Shown one piece after another: positions 43,720 through 53,881 of a stretch of 64,000 bases of DNA (its first letter is position 1; the number at the start of each line of letters is the position of its first letter). Source of the stretch: Candidatus Desulfarcum epimagneticum (lineage in GTDB: Bacteria; Desulfobacterota; Desulfobacteria; Desulfobacterales; CR-1); assembly GCA_900659855.1 (NCBI GenBank), contig CAACVI010000001.1:301179-365178 (forward strand), read 5' to 3'. The position numbers and the translations under genes were made by a program. The notes beneath the pieces were generated by a model that was not told where the DNA came from, made no database searches, and saw only the letters and a program-made list of their open reading frames with translations.

Positions 43720-43764
43720 GCCAAAACGCCGCTCCCGGGAAATCCCCGAAAGCGGCGTTTTGGC
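43720..43764 (-). terminator. Terminator of the giant secreted protein gene
   Basis: A 14-bp stem GCCAAAACGCCGCT / AGCGGCGTTTTGGC with a 17-base loop, 21 bases beyond the giant gene's stop (minus strand). No T-run follows, but stem strength and position favour a terminator or an RNA end structure. Confidence 0.65.
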
Positions 43765-43784
43765 CGATGAGTCCGGCGGGCCGT

Positions 43785-46700
43785 TTAAGGCGCGGCCGGG
43801 GATTCGAGCAGGGGTTGGGCCGGCGCGTCATTCGACGCGTCGCTTCCGGGCCGGGAGACCCGAAGGACCCGGATGTTAAAGCGGGCCGGCGCGCTTTGGT
43901 CCTCGCCGTTCCGGTCCTTTCCGCCGCCGTCTTTTAAGACCGCGGTCACAGACGTTTTCCCGCTTCTGTTCCGACGGGGCGTGAACGTGAGGGTCCCGCC
44001 GGAAGAGATGGCGGGCTGGACCGCGAACAAGGACGGGCGCGAGGCTTTGACCTCAAAACGAAGTCTTTGCCCCGACTCGTCGGCCGGGCCGGCGCTGATG
44101 TGTTTCGCCCAGTTTCTCAAAACCCGCCTTCCGGCGCTCTGCCGGACCCGGATGTCGGCGCCTTTTGAAAACGACGGCGCGTCGTTCACGGAACGAACCG
44201 TGATCCCGAGCGTCACAGGCGCGCTTTGATCCGCGCCCCCGTTTTCCACTCCCCCGTCGTCTTTGGCCAGGACCGTGACACGGGCCTGTCCGTTTTGATC
44301 CGGGGCCGGGGCAAAGCTTAAAACCCCGTCTGAAGAGATGGCGGGCTGGGTGGAAAAAAGCCCCGGACTGCTTGTTGAAACCAGCGTGAATTGAACCGTC
44401 TGGTCTTTTTCGTTTTCAGGCCCCGGCAGGATGTCCTGGGCCCAGCCGGACAAAGGAACGCGCTGAAGACCCGCGTCCTCGTCCACGCTCTGCTCCGCGG
44501 CCGAAAAAGACGGCGGATCGTTCACCGGGCGGGCCGTGATCGTAAACCGGACCGGCGGCTCGTTTTCATCCAGATCAATTCCGCCGTGATCCCTTCCCCC
44601 GTCGTCTTTTAACCGAACCGTCACATTCGCCACTCCGTTGGCGTCGGGGCGAAGCATGTAGGAAAGGGTCCCGTTTTCGTCCATGACCGGGGCCTGGTGG
44701 AAAAAATTCGGGACGGCGCCCGGCGCCGTTTCACGGTCGTGGGTCAACACAAAGGCCGTCGCCTGATCCGACTCGTTTTTCGGCCCTTTGGCGATCTCCG
44801 ACGCCCATTTTTCAACGACCTGGGCCCCTGAGTCCTCAATGATATTCAGGTCCGGCCCCCTGACAAAGGACGGGGGATCGTTCACCGGACGGACCTGGAT
44901 CACGGCCGGGGCGCTTTGCGCGCTGTAAGGATGATATTCCCCGTTTTCAGACACATCCGCCGTTCTTCCGGGCCGGCCTTTGGTTTGGTCCCAGGCCCGG
45001 AAGGCGATTTGCGCCGTCCCGTTCCAGTCCGCCGACGGAACAAAGCGGATTCCGGCCGTCGGCTCAAGAAGCCGGGCGTTTGTCTCGCCCGCCGACACAA
45101 AGGCCGTCCAGTCCCCGCCGGGGCGGCGGTATTCCCACCGGCCCCCGTCGCTTTTGGCCGAGATCACGGCCATGCCGATTTCATCGCCCTCGGGGTCCGA
45201 CGCGCCTTGCAAAAAGCGCGAAACCATATCCCCGGCGCTGTCCCTTTCATCCTCCGGAATCGGGGAAAAGTCCGGAACGCTCCCCGGCAATGACGGCGCG
45301 TTGTTCACATAAGCCGGCCACGCCCCGAACACCGACATGTCTTCGTTGCCCAAATCGTCCACGGCGCTCACCGCGTGCTGATACCATTCCCCGGCGTCGG
45401 CCGACGCGTCCACATAAGAGGTCCGCTCTGCGGAGACGATCTCCGCCAGGGGAATCAAACCCGCCACATTCTTTATCTTCCCTGACCCAAAGGATCTCTT
45501 GCGATAAATTCTCCATTTGGCGAAATCCTTTCCCTTGTTTGAGATCGGGCTCCAGGACAGCGATATGGCGTTGTAAGTCCCCGATCCCGGGGTTTTGTCC
45601 GGAACCGCCTTCAAACCTTTGACTTTTTCAGGGGGGGTGGTGTCTTTGACCACAGAGCCCAGGTCCGCGAAATCGCTGGCGTTTCCGAAAATATCCATGC
45701 TCCTGACACGGGCGTGGAGCGCCCCGTCATCCCCGGTCTTCACTGAATACGACGCGTTTTTCATGAACAGATCAAACACATCCCCGGACGCGTCCGAAAC
45801 AAATGAGGCGTTCCGGGCGATCTGGAGATGATAAAAAATGCTTCCGGGCTCCCCGGCCGAATGCCTCCAGGACACCTTCACAGACCCTTTTCGGGTCTTT
45901 CCCGAAAGCTTTTCCACAGGAACCGGGGCCGGCACGGATGAGGGGCCGCTTCTTAAAAATTCCCGCAGACGGTCCGCCCCGGCCCGAAAACCCTCGCCCC
46001 CATGGTTATACAGCGCGATGATATGATCCAGGTAATCCGACGGCATTCGTTCCCCGAACTCCTCGTGGAAGCGCGCCCATGACACCCCGGGCAAAGAGGA
46101 CAGGCGGACATGCCCGTCTTTTGCGATAAAGGCCAGTCTCCGGCCGTCATCGGAAAAATCAAAACCCGACATTCCTGTGGAGGCGTATGAATGAATTTTA
46201 TGCCACAGGGGCAGGTGGTCTTTGTCCGGGGAAAACGCCGCGCAGTACAAATTCCCGCTTGAGTCCGAAGCCGCCAGCATGGCTTTCCCGCTGAATGTGT
46301 CGCTTCCCCAGTCATAATAAAATAAGTCAAAGCCCGACGGCGCAAACGGATGAATCCTTTCCCCGTCATACACTCCGAAATTGCCATGGATTTTTTTCCA
46401 GGGCTCCGATGAAGAGCCGGAATAATAAAGGCCCCGGTCTTCGTCCACCCCGATGATCGCCCCGCCGGCCAGGGGAAATATGTCCACAATCTTTGCCCCG
46501 GACGGATTGACCCTGGGGTCCTTTCTCAACGTCCAGCTCCACACATTTGAATCGATCAGGCCCATGGCCCGGGCCGAATCCATTGTTTTTTTGAACAGAT
46601 CGCCGGAAGATTTCCCATTCAGGCCAAACAGTCCCATGCCGGGAATCTTAAAAGAAGATGAAGACCCGTACCGGTAAAGGGAGCCGTCGGTGTCCAGCGC

Positions 46701-49700
46701 CCAGACCCGGCCGTCTCTTCCCGGGGCCATGGCCTTGAGCCGGGCGCGGGCGGGAACCTGTTTCATGGGCTCCGTCATATGCCACCACGCGTCCTGGCCC
46801 TCATGGTCTTTCATTCTGGCGTAAAGAGACCGGTCTTTCCAGGCGAACAAAAGCCCCCCGGGCCCTGTGCCGAAATCGTCGAACAGATACTGGGGAGGCG
46901 GCTCGTCTTCGGCCCCGGAGAAAATCGCCATGCCGATGAACCCGCCTGCGGGACCCCCCAACAGGAAGGCCGCGGCGCCCGACGCCAGAAGAATATCTCC
47001 TTCAAAAATTTCCAGAGCCTTTTTGTAATCCTTATTTCGAATGGCATCGTAAATATTTTGAGGATCAGAGACCGTCTTTCCCAAAATCGTTTCCCCTGCG
47101 CTTTTGAGGCCGCTGCCGACGCTTTTGAGGCCATCGCCAATAGAACTCCCAAACCCGGCCATATAAATCCGGCCCGGATAAGGGCCGGCAAGCGGAGCAT
47201 CCCCGCCCGGAAGATTTTGCGCCATAAATCTCACGGCGGACAGATCATCGCCCTCCACCGGCACATAGGCGCGGCTCACATGATGGAAACCCGCCTGATC
47301 CGAAAGACCCAGCGCCGCCAGACTGTAATAGGAATGCCCGAGCCTGTGCCTTTCCCGTGAAATAAAAGACCCCCCGCCGAATTTGACCCGGGTCTTGGTC
47401 GATTCAGGGTCGGCGATTTTGTTTGTGTTTCCCTGATCCATACCCAGCAGATGGGTTAAAAAATTCATGGATTTTTGGTTGAAACTCCAAATTTTTTCGC
47501 CGATCGCTTTTATTAACCCCGGGGGCTTTTGATTTTCGCATTCGTCTTTATACACGCATTCCCCGGGCCCGGCGTGAGTGAGGGTTAAAACCGTCTCAGG
47601 CGCCGGGGCCGCCATGGCGTCGCAGGACGCCCCGGCAAGGGACTCAAAACGCCCGCATCTCCAGCTCAAAGGGTATGCGTCATGGGACGCGTCCAGCCAT
47701 AAGCGCTCGGGATAGGGCGGGGCGCCCCATTCACGGGTCCCGTCCTCACGGGTGTGGAAGGCCGCCCCTTCACGGCACAAAGCCCCCCTGGCATAAATCG
47801 CGGACTGCCATTCGTGAACGCGCAGGTCGGGCATGCTGTCCAGGTATCCGCACGCGGGAGCGGGCGCGGCGATTTTGGCCGATTCCGGCACAATTTCGTC
47901 GTGAGCCGAAAACACGCCGGAGCTGTCCGGCTCCATGTTCACCCAAAGACTGCGGGAGCCGTCCAGAACCGCCAGACGTCTGCCGTCATGAGAAAGGCTG
48001 AAATCCGTGATCCCGCTTTCCGAGACCTGTGTCTTTTTCCATCGCAAAGGACCCTGATCCGTCCCTTTTAAATAAAGCGCGTAGTAAATATTGCCTCCCG
48101 AATCCGACGCGGCCAGGGACACATCCTCCCCAAAGGCGAAAATCTCAAACGCCACAGGCTCAAATGACCCGCCGCCCGGAATTGAGAAGTCATTTTCCAC
48201 TGTCTGCCAGGCGGAATGGCGTCCGGCGGAATAATAAAGCCGGTTTGCATGGTCCGCCGCCATAAGGGCGTCCCCGGAAAGGGCGAAAATCTCCCGGATA
48301 TTCGCCGGAAGCCCCGTCCTTTTTTCGGCATGCAGCCTCCAGTGATGGGGATGATACAGATCGTCATAGGAAAGGGAGGACGCGTCCCCGGGCGGGGCGA
48401 ACAGGTAAATGTCGCCGGCGTCATCCAGAAGCCACGTCATGGTGTCATAATAGTAATGTTTTCCAAAAACGATTTTGACTTCATGGGCGTTTGTGGACAT
48501 GGACCGGATATTTCGCCCCGGCGGCAGCCCCGCCCGTGTCAGCTCCATCCACGGGGAATCCTGCTTGCCGTTCGGATCGTCATGGCTGTGTTTTACCCAC
48601 AGCCGCGACCCTTTCCATCCAAAGCGTGTCATTCCTCTGGAGGCCGCGACACCGTCGAATCTCATGTCCTGACTCTCAAACCGAATCCTTCCCCCGGACA
48701 TGGCGTTTTTAACCTTAAAAAACATATCAGCGGCCGACGTTATGCTGTCGTCCACCACAAGCGACAGAAAGGCATGGCCCACCGGCGAGGATTCCATGGC
48801 ATCCAGGGTTTTCTCAATCTTCCAGGCGTGATCCACCCGATGATACCCCGGGTCCTCGATAAAATGGGTCCGCAAAGACTCCCGGCCGGATATCTTTCCA
48901 AACATCGGAGCCTTGCCCGCGTCCAGACCGACCAGCGGATAAAACGGCCGGGGACCCCGGCCCGGGGCCTCGGAAAAAACCGCGTCCCAGATATCAACTC
49001 TGGAAAGACTCAAAGATTCATGGGCCTTGAGCATGCCGGGCCAGGCGTTTTCAAACTCCCCGGGTCCGGTCTCCAGCGCCCGGGCCCTTCGCCTTGCCTC
49101 CGGAGTCTTCGGTTCGGCGGGCGTGTCCATGGAAGAGGTCCGGATGACGGCTGAAAGTTTTTTCACCTCCCCTCCCGTTTTGACATACAAATCCCCGCCG
49201 GGGCCCACGGCCACGCCCTCAAGCTCCAAAGGCGCGTCATAAGTCTTTTGAATGTCTTTTCCCTTCATCCAGTTGACGCATGACCATGACGCGTGGCCGT
49301 CTTTTATGGAATCCGCGATAAAATCTATCAGGCCCACGCCGATCTCCACCGCCGCCACAACCATCCAGGCTATGGGGTCCGCAAGAGCCGCCCCCGCCTC
49401 CGAGGCCTCTCCCGCCGCCTCCAGGTCCAGCGTCCCCGCCTCAACGGCTTCCCCCACGGTTTCAAATCCCGATTCCGACGCGATTTCCGACATTTCAGTT
49501 ATCTCCGTTCCGGAGGCTTCACAAAAATCCGAAGCGGTCCGGGTCCTTCCCGAAAATTCTGTTGTTATCCTGTGCCGCACGCCGCCGGGTCCCCTTTTCC
49601 AAAGACCATCACCCGGGGAGTTGGGATACGACGGGATTTCCGGGCTTATGCCCGGCTCGCCCTCAATCCCCTGGCCGGGCGGGGTGGAAGGCCTGGAGGG

Positions 49701-52700
49701 AGGGTTCGGAACGGGATCAGGCATACGGCTGCGCGTGGGGGGACGGTATTTATGAGCCTCGCGTCCTGCTCCTAATCCGGGAATAAGCCCCAGGCTCATC
49801 ACGGTCAGGCATTCGTTTCGGTTTTTAATAATATACTCACTTTCGGCCCCGGGGTCGCTTTGGGAAACGGTCTTTTTGCCCATGGAGGGCAGAATCAGCT
49901 TCCGGGGAGCGGCCCCCGGATCGTTCATATCCCACAGCCTTAAGTACGAATTCTTCAATTCGTTGACCAGAAAGGCGAAATACTTCCGGCCCCCCATGGA
50001 AAACGCCGTCGCGGCGCTCTCCTGCAGAATCACGCCCTGATCTCCCTCTTCTTCAAGCATGGGAATATTCAAAGCCAGGGGGCTTCCCCAGTCGGACCCG
50101 CCCGCGCTCTTTCGATACAGATGGTTGTCATAAATCCCGATCAGCTCGTCCCCGGCGGGAAAGGCCGTCACCTCCCGGGACCGGATGACATCCGGAACCC
50201 GGCGGGAAACCAGATCGTTGAACATTCGCGTGTGGGACGGGTCCGGCGGCTCAAAATTCGGGCTGTACCTGACGACCCTGTCCACCCTTTGAATATCCTG
50301 AATCACAACAGACAAATCCCCGGAAGCCGCCGATATGCTTCCGTTGACCACCGTCCCCCCGCCGGCGCTTCCCCGGATGGTGACGTTTCGGTTTGCCGTC
50401 ACGTTCCCGATGTCATGCGCGCCCGGCCCCAGCCGAATCACGCTCCCTTCCGGCGCCGCGTCTATGGCCGTTTGAAGCCAATGGCCGGCGTCGGGTTTCA
50501 AAGAAAAAATCAGGCCGCTTTCCCCGGCCATGGAGATGGCTGTCCGGGGATTGATTTTAAAGAAAAAACCGTCTATGACGCAGGTCTTGGCGGCCGGGCC
50601 CGTGTTGGCTCCAAGGGCCTTGATCGCTTCAATCTGATCTTCGGAAAACGGGGCGCTTTGCGCCGGCATTACCACGAATTTCACGCTTTGAATATGGCTG
50701 GGAATATAAAAATAAGGCCCCGGCTCAGGCGTGTGGGTCGCGCCCTGCTCCAAGACAATGATTCCTCCCGCGGGAGGCGCCAGCCACAGCGCCTGCTGAA
50801 GGTCCAAATGGCCCTGGCCTGTCTGCAAAACATCCTCAAAAGACGAAACCGCGCCCTGGTCATGCAAGGGATCATACCCGCGATCCATGTGGCGAATCTC
50901 CACCCCGGTCGGAACCCCGTCGCCATCATGGTCCATCCGATAGTCCGACGCCCGGGCGATCCGGACGGGATTTCCATCCACCAGTCTCACCTTCAGCCGG
51001 CCTTTTGAATTTTGACCGACCTTTAAATAATCCTCTGCGTTTCCAAAAAGAAACCCGTATAAATGGGGTGAAAAAGGAACGGGACCCAGAACATCGGAAA
51101 ACAATCTTTCATAACCGGTATCGGTTTTTCGATATATTTTGATGGTCGCCCGCCGGCTGTCATAATAGGAGGCATTGACAGTGTTTCCCCTGAAAAGCGT
51201 GACTCTGATCTCCTGGCCGGAACCAATCTCCCCAAGGCTCAATTCCCGTCCGGCGCCGTTTGCGTGATGGGTCAATTTCAACTCAATCCCGATTCCGCTT
51301 TTCACCCCGTATAAATCAATCCCGCCTCCTTTCAGGATATAACAGGCCGGGTCGGCGTCGTCGCCGTCGGATGAGGAGAACATGGAATCTTGCGATAAAT
51401 TGGAAAGCAGATGAATTTTTTCATAAGCGCCGGGAAGCTGAGTGAATTTAAATGTCATCCCCATGCCGAATCCAGTTTGATAGGGGCGCGGCGTCAGGCT
51501 GGAAATCTTATACGCCTCCAACTGCCCCGCGTCCCGTCCCATGGTCACAAAACCGTCCCCGTCCAGGAAACGGTCGGCTCTGCCTGTCCGCTCAAAAAAA
51601 TTCCGAACGCTTCCCGAGCCATCAAACGCGGTGAATTTTTTAAACCGCGTGTCCGTTGACGCGTCAATCCCCGCGATGACCGGGACAAATTCCAGGAAGT
51701 CTTCGTGAAGATCGCCCGGCGCGTCCCCGGCAGGCGGGCAGGAAGGCTGGGGCGTTTCAGCGGATTGGGTGGAAAACCTTCTGGCGTCGGGATGAGGAGG
51801 CGGTTGAGCGCAGCCTCCTTGAGGGAGAAGGGGGGTAAGTATTGGCAACCATTCCCAAACGGGCTGTCCGCCTGCAACCGCTGGAACAGGTTGAACGCCT
51901 GGGATATTCATCATATTAGCTGGGGGGTGTTGTCCGTTGAGCGGGTGGCCCTGAATAAGGACTGCTTGGTGATGCTCAGGATGCGGTTGTGCGGGCGCGG
52001 CTGGAGGCGCGACGGCGGTGGAGGGGGGAGGGGTTGTGGTATACACACCTTGAATCGTCCCCTGAAAGCCCCCATTCAGAAACTCTACCTCCGCATGGAC
52101 TGCGAGAGCGCCGGCCAGGATTATAACATTTTCAGGACTGGGCATCGTGAAGTACACGCCTTGTATAGGCTCTTGCTGTCCTATTATCACAACTCCGGCA
52201 AGATGAGCGTCACTGTCTTCCCCCGGCGGAGCCAGGTTTTGCATAATTATTGACAAATGAGGTTGAACGCCTTCAAAATGTGCGTTTGGATTATCCGGCA
52301 AATCGAAATCAACGCCACCAGAATCATTGGTTAATTGTTGGCTGTCAGCCAGATCATAAAGCGGTCCATGATAATTCTGGAATTCTGTTTCAGGGCCCCA
52401 AGGATCCAGCATATCAGCCCATTGTTCACCTTGGCCCGCCGCTTCCTGCGTCACCTCAACCGTCTCAACCGCCGCCGGCCCGGCGGGAAGCCACTGAACG
52501 CCCACGTTTTGCACAGCAGTCACCACCCACTGGTCAAGATGCATTCCAGCAGTCCCTTGCCCTTGCACATAATTTAATTGCACAGCGATAACGGCTTGAG
52601 GCCCCCCTCCCTGTGCAGCATGCGTCTCAATAAACAAAAGCGCTTGAGTATGGTCGTCCGTGAAAAAAATTTGTCCCCCCGCATTCAGATTTATAATCGT

Positions 52701-53684
52701 TTGGTGAGTAAGAGTTACCTCCTCTAAATGTTGAAAGCCTGTATATTCGTGACCGCCAAAAAAAAACGATGGCTGAAGAACCGCTGTGGGGTGATTATGA
52801 AAAAAATCGCCCGGGAAAACCGCTGCGCCCGCCAGGAGAGGAATTCCTGGCCCTGTCATCTCCATCAATCCATGAAGAACGCCCCAAAGAGTTCTATGAT
52901 TCCCATCATAATGAAGCATAAACCGCCTGGCATGAAAAGCCGGCGGAAGCTGAACGTGAAACTGGGCCGGGACCGCATGGCCTTGAGCGTTCTGAACAGG
53001 AGGATCAAGAGAACCTCCGGCATGATGCCCCACAGGATGATGGGCCGGCGCGGGTGCGGGGCCGGGATTTTCAGGGCGGGGAAAATCCCCCCCTCTGCGC
53101 CCTCCACCCTTTCCTCTTGGAGGGCCATACCAGCGAGGGGTTTGTCCTGGGTTCCCTCTTAGTTGAGTTGCGGGAGTATTTTCAAGCATCTTTAATGCCT
53201 TTTTTACTCGCTCTATGAAATGGAATACTGTGTTATAGTATTCCGAACCGTGGTAATATATTGGGCGCCCTTTAAGGACGTCTGAAATTCCCTTGTCTGC
53301 CAACATAACGCTAAAACCACCCGTCGGCTCCACTAGAATTTTATTCGCTTGCTGAAGAATATAAAGAAGTTGGTCTAAAATAGATATTAACTCATTTTGT
53401 TTTATCTTGCATTTTGAGCGACCCTTCTGTGCACTTGGGATGGTTATTACGCCCCCCGCTGGGCGAACCTCTCTTATCCGTTGAATCAATTTTTCAATTT
53501 CGGCGATCATTCTCTCAAGCTTTTCATGTCCCGCATAAACCTCAGGCGCGGAAAACCGGGGCGGATAAGTGACGGCCGAAAACGGCCCGGCGAGCAGCGC
53601 CGCTGAAATCACGATACAGATGATTTTTCTGATTTTTTTGATTGATCCGAACGTTTTTGGGTTATAAAAAAAAGTTTTTATCAC
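43785..53684 (-). CDS. Giant secreted mosaic protein (about 3,299 residues)
   Basis: A Sec signal (IICIVISAALLAGPFSAV) precedes a helical region (52-180). Residues 190-650 are His/Pro/Gly-rich with unusual composition. A concanavalin/LamG-like region spans about 665-905 (FKKFTAFDGSGSVRNF). Then come a Ca-binding loop DHDGDGVPTG (about 916), a pectate-lyase-like segment (about 1068-1120, IRLGPGAHDIGNVTANRNVT), a hydrophobic stretch (about 1431-1461), and two related propeller-like modules (about 1745-1941 and 2275-2580). Two FN3 domains (about 2588-2790) and four cadherin-like repeats ending in VNDPPSF / VNDAPSF (about 2790-3290) close the protein. There is no sortase or TM anchor at the C-terminus. 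GTG 53684 has AAGGAGA upstream. It is likely a surface or matrix adhesin; the target is unknown. One frame runs through all 9.9 kb without a stop. Confidence 0.85.
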   Translation of the reverse strand: MIKTFFYNPKTFGSIKKIRKIICIVISAALLAGPFSAVTYPPRFSAPEVYAGHEKLERMIAEIEKLIQRIREVRPAGGVITIPSAQKGRSKCKIKQNELISILDQLLYILQQANKILVEPTGGFSVMLADKGISDVLKGRPIYYHGSEYYNTVFHFIERVKKALKMLENTPATQLRGNPGQTPRWYGPPRGKGGGRRGGDFPRPENPGPAPAPAHHPVGHHAGGSLDPPVQNAQGHAVPAQFHVQLPPAFHARRFMLHYDGNHRTLWGVLHGLMEMTGPGIPLLAGAAVFPGDFFHNHPTAVLQPSFFFGGHEYTGFQHLEEVTLTHQTIINLNAGGQIFFTDDHTQALLFIETHAAQGGGPQAVIAVQLNYVQGQGTAGMHLDQWVVTAVQNVGVQWLPAGPAAVETVEVTQEAAGQGEQWADMLDPWGPETEFQNYHGPLYDLADSQQLTNDSGGVDFDLPDNPNAHFEGVQPHLSIIMQNLAPPGEDSDAHLAGVVIIGQQEPIQGVYFTMPSPENVIILAGALAVHAEVEFLNGGFQGTIQGVYTTTPPPSTAVAPPAAPAQPHPEHHQAVLIQGHPLNGQHPPANMMNIPGVQPVPAVAGGQPVWEWLPILTPLLPQGGCAQPPPHPDARRFSTQSAETPQPSCPPAGDAPGDLHEDFLEFVPVIAGIDASTDTRFKKFTAFDGSGSVRNFFERTGRADRFLDGDGFVTMGRDAGQLEAYKISSLTPRPYQTGFGMGMTFKFTQLPGAYEKIHLLSNLSQDSMFSSSDGDDADPACYILKGGGIDLYGVKSGIGIELKLTHHANGAGRELSLGEIGSGQEIRVTLFRGNTVNASYYDSRRATIKIYRKTDTGYERLFSDVLGPVPFSPHLYGFLFGNAEDYLKVGQNSKGRLKVRLVDGNPVRIARASDYRMDHDGDGVPTGVEIRHMDRGYDPLHDQGAVSSFEDVLQTGQGHLDLQQALWLAPPAGGIIVLEQGATHTPEPGPYFYIPSHIQSVKFVVMPAQSAPFSEDQIEAIKALGANTGPAAKTCVIDGFFFKINPRTAISMAGESGLIFSLKPDAGHWLQTAIDAAPEGSVIRLGPGAHDIGNVTANRNVTIRGSAGGGTVVNGSISAASGDLSVVIQDIQRVDRVVRYSPNFEPPDPSHTRMFNDLVSRRVPDVIRSREVTAFPAGDELIGIYDNHLYRKSAGGSDWGSPLALNIPMLEEEGDQGVILQESAATAFSMGGRKYFAFLVNELKNSYLRLWDMNDPGAAPRKLILPSMGKKTVSQSDPGAESEYIIKNRNECLTVMSLGLIPGLGAGREAHKYRPPTRSRMPDPVPNPPSRPSTPPGQGIEGEPGISPEIPSYPNSPGDGLWKRGPGGVRHRITTEFSGRTRTASDFCEASGTEITEMSEIASESGFETVGEAVEAGTLDLEAAGEASEAGAALADPIAWMVVAAVEIGVGLIDFIADSIKDGHASWSCVNWMKGKDIQKTYDAPLELEGVAVGPGGDLYVKTGGEVKKLSAVIRTSSMDTPAEPKTPEARRRARALETGPGEFENAWPGMLKAHESLSLSRVDIWDAVFSEAPGRGPRPFYPLVGLDAGKAPMFGKISGRESLRTHFIEDPGYHRVDHAWKIEKTLDAMESSPVGHAFLSLVVDDSITSAADMFFKVKNAMSGGRIRFESQDMRFDGVAASRGMTRFGWKGSRLWVKHSHDDPNGKQDSPWMELTRAGLPPGRNIRSMSTNAHEVKIVFGKHYYYDTMTWLLDDAGDIYLFAPPGDASSLSYDDLYHPHHWRLHAEKRTGLPANIREIFALSGDALMAADHANRLYYSAGRHSAWQTVENDFSIPGGGSFEPVAFEIFAFGEDVSLAASDSGGNIYYALYLKGTDQGPLRWKKTQVSESGITDFSLSHDGRRLAVLDGSRSLWVNMEPDSSGVFSAHDEIVPESAKIAAPAPACGYLDSMPDLRVHEWQSAIYARGALCREGAAFHTREDGTREWGAPPYPERLWLDASHDAYPLSWRCGRFESLAGASCDAMAAPAPETVLTLTHAGPGECVYKDECENQKPPGLIKAIGEKIWSFNQKSMNFLTHLLGMDQGNTNKIADPESTKTRVKFGGGSFISRERHRLGHSYYSLAALGLSDQAGFHHVSRAYVPVEGDDLSAVRFMAQNLPGGDAPLAGPYPGRIYMAGFGSSIGDGLKSVGSGLKSAGETILGKTVSDPQNIYDAIRNKDYKKALEIFEGDILLASGAAAFLLGGPAGGFIGMAIFSGAEDEPPPQYLFDDFGTGPGGLLFAWKDRSLYARMKDHEGQDAWWHMTEPMKQVPARARLKAMAPGRDGRVWALDTDGSLYRYGSSSSFKIPGMGLFGLNGKSSGDLFKKTMDSARAMGLIDSNVWSWTLRKDPRVNPSGAKIVDIFPLAGGAIIGVDEDRGLYYSGSSSEPWKKIHGNFGVYDGERIHPFAPSGFDLFYYDWGSDTFSGKAMLAASDSSGNLYCAAFSPDKDHLPLWHKIHSYASTGMSGFDFSDDGRRLAFIAKDGHVRLSSLPGVSWARFHEEFGERMPSDYLDHIIALYNHGGEGFRAGADRLREFLRSGPSSVPAPVPVEKLSGKTRKGSVKVSWRHSAGEPGSIFYHLQIARNASFVSDASGDVFDLFMKNASYSVKTGDDGALHARVRSMDIFGNASDFADLGSVVKDTTPPEKVKGLKAVPDKTPGSGTYNAISLSWSPISNKGKDFAKWRIYRKRSFGSGKIKNVAGLIPLAEIVSAERTSYVDASADAGEWYQHAVSAVDDLGNEDMSVFGAWPAYVNNAPSLPGSVPDFSPIPEDERDSAGDMVSRFLQGASDPEGDEIGMAVISAKSDGGRWEYRRPGGDWTAFVSAGETNARLLEPTAGIRFVPSADWNGTAQIAFRAWDQTKGRPGRTADVSENGEYHPYSAQSAPAVIQVRPVNDPPSFVRGPDLNIIEDSGAQVVEKWASEIAKGPKNESDQATAFVLTHDRETAPGAVPNFFHQAPVMDENGTLSYMLRPDANGVANVTVRLKDDGGRDHGGIDLDENEPPVRFTITARPVNDPPSFSAAEQSVDEDAGLQRVPLSGWAQDILPGPENEKDQTVQFTLVSTSSPGLFSTQPAISSDGVLSFAPAPDQNGQARVTVLAKDDGGVENGGADQSAPVTLGITVRSVNDAPSFSKGADIRVRQSAGRRVLRNWAKHISAGPADESGQRLRFEVKASRPSLFAVQPAISSGGTLTFTPRRNRSGKTSVTAVLKDGGGKDRNGEDQSAPARFNIRVLRVSRPGSDASNDAPAQPLLESPAAP

Positions 53685-53741
53685 ACGTTTCTCCTTTGGC
53701 CCGATTTTAGAAACAGTAATTTATTTATTTTAAATAAATCA

Positions 53742-53770
53742 AGCATAAAAATAGAAAAATAAAAAGTCAA
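53742..53770 (-). promoter_or_regulatory. Sigma-70-type promoter of the giant gene
   Basis: On the minus strand TTGACT (53765-53770), a 17-base spacer, and TATGCT (53742-53747), in a strongly AT-rich 130-base stretch. Start near 53735, giving a leader of about 50 bases before the GTG start. Confidence 0.75.
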
Positions 53771-53881
53771 TACAAAAATTTAAATTAAAACAAACAAAAT
53801 AATGGTTCTAAAAGATTTTTATTTTTTTGAATTTTCATGAGGAGTTCCCCCGAAGCGCCGGGGAGGAGGAGGGAAGGGAGG

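Noticed and set aside
52865-53128. 87-residue minus-strand frame inside the giant gene
   Set aside because: Alternative frame in the unusual His/Pro-rich segment; the main frame continues unbroken and gives beta-rich sequence on both sides.
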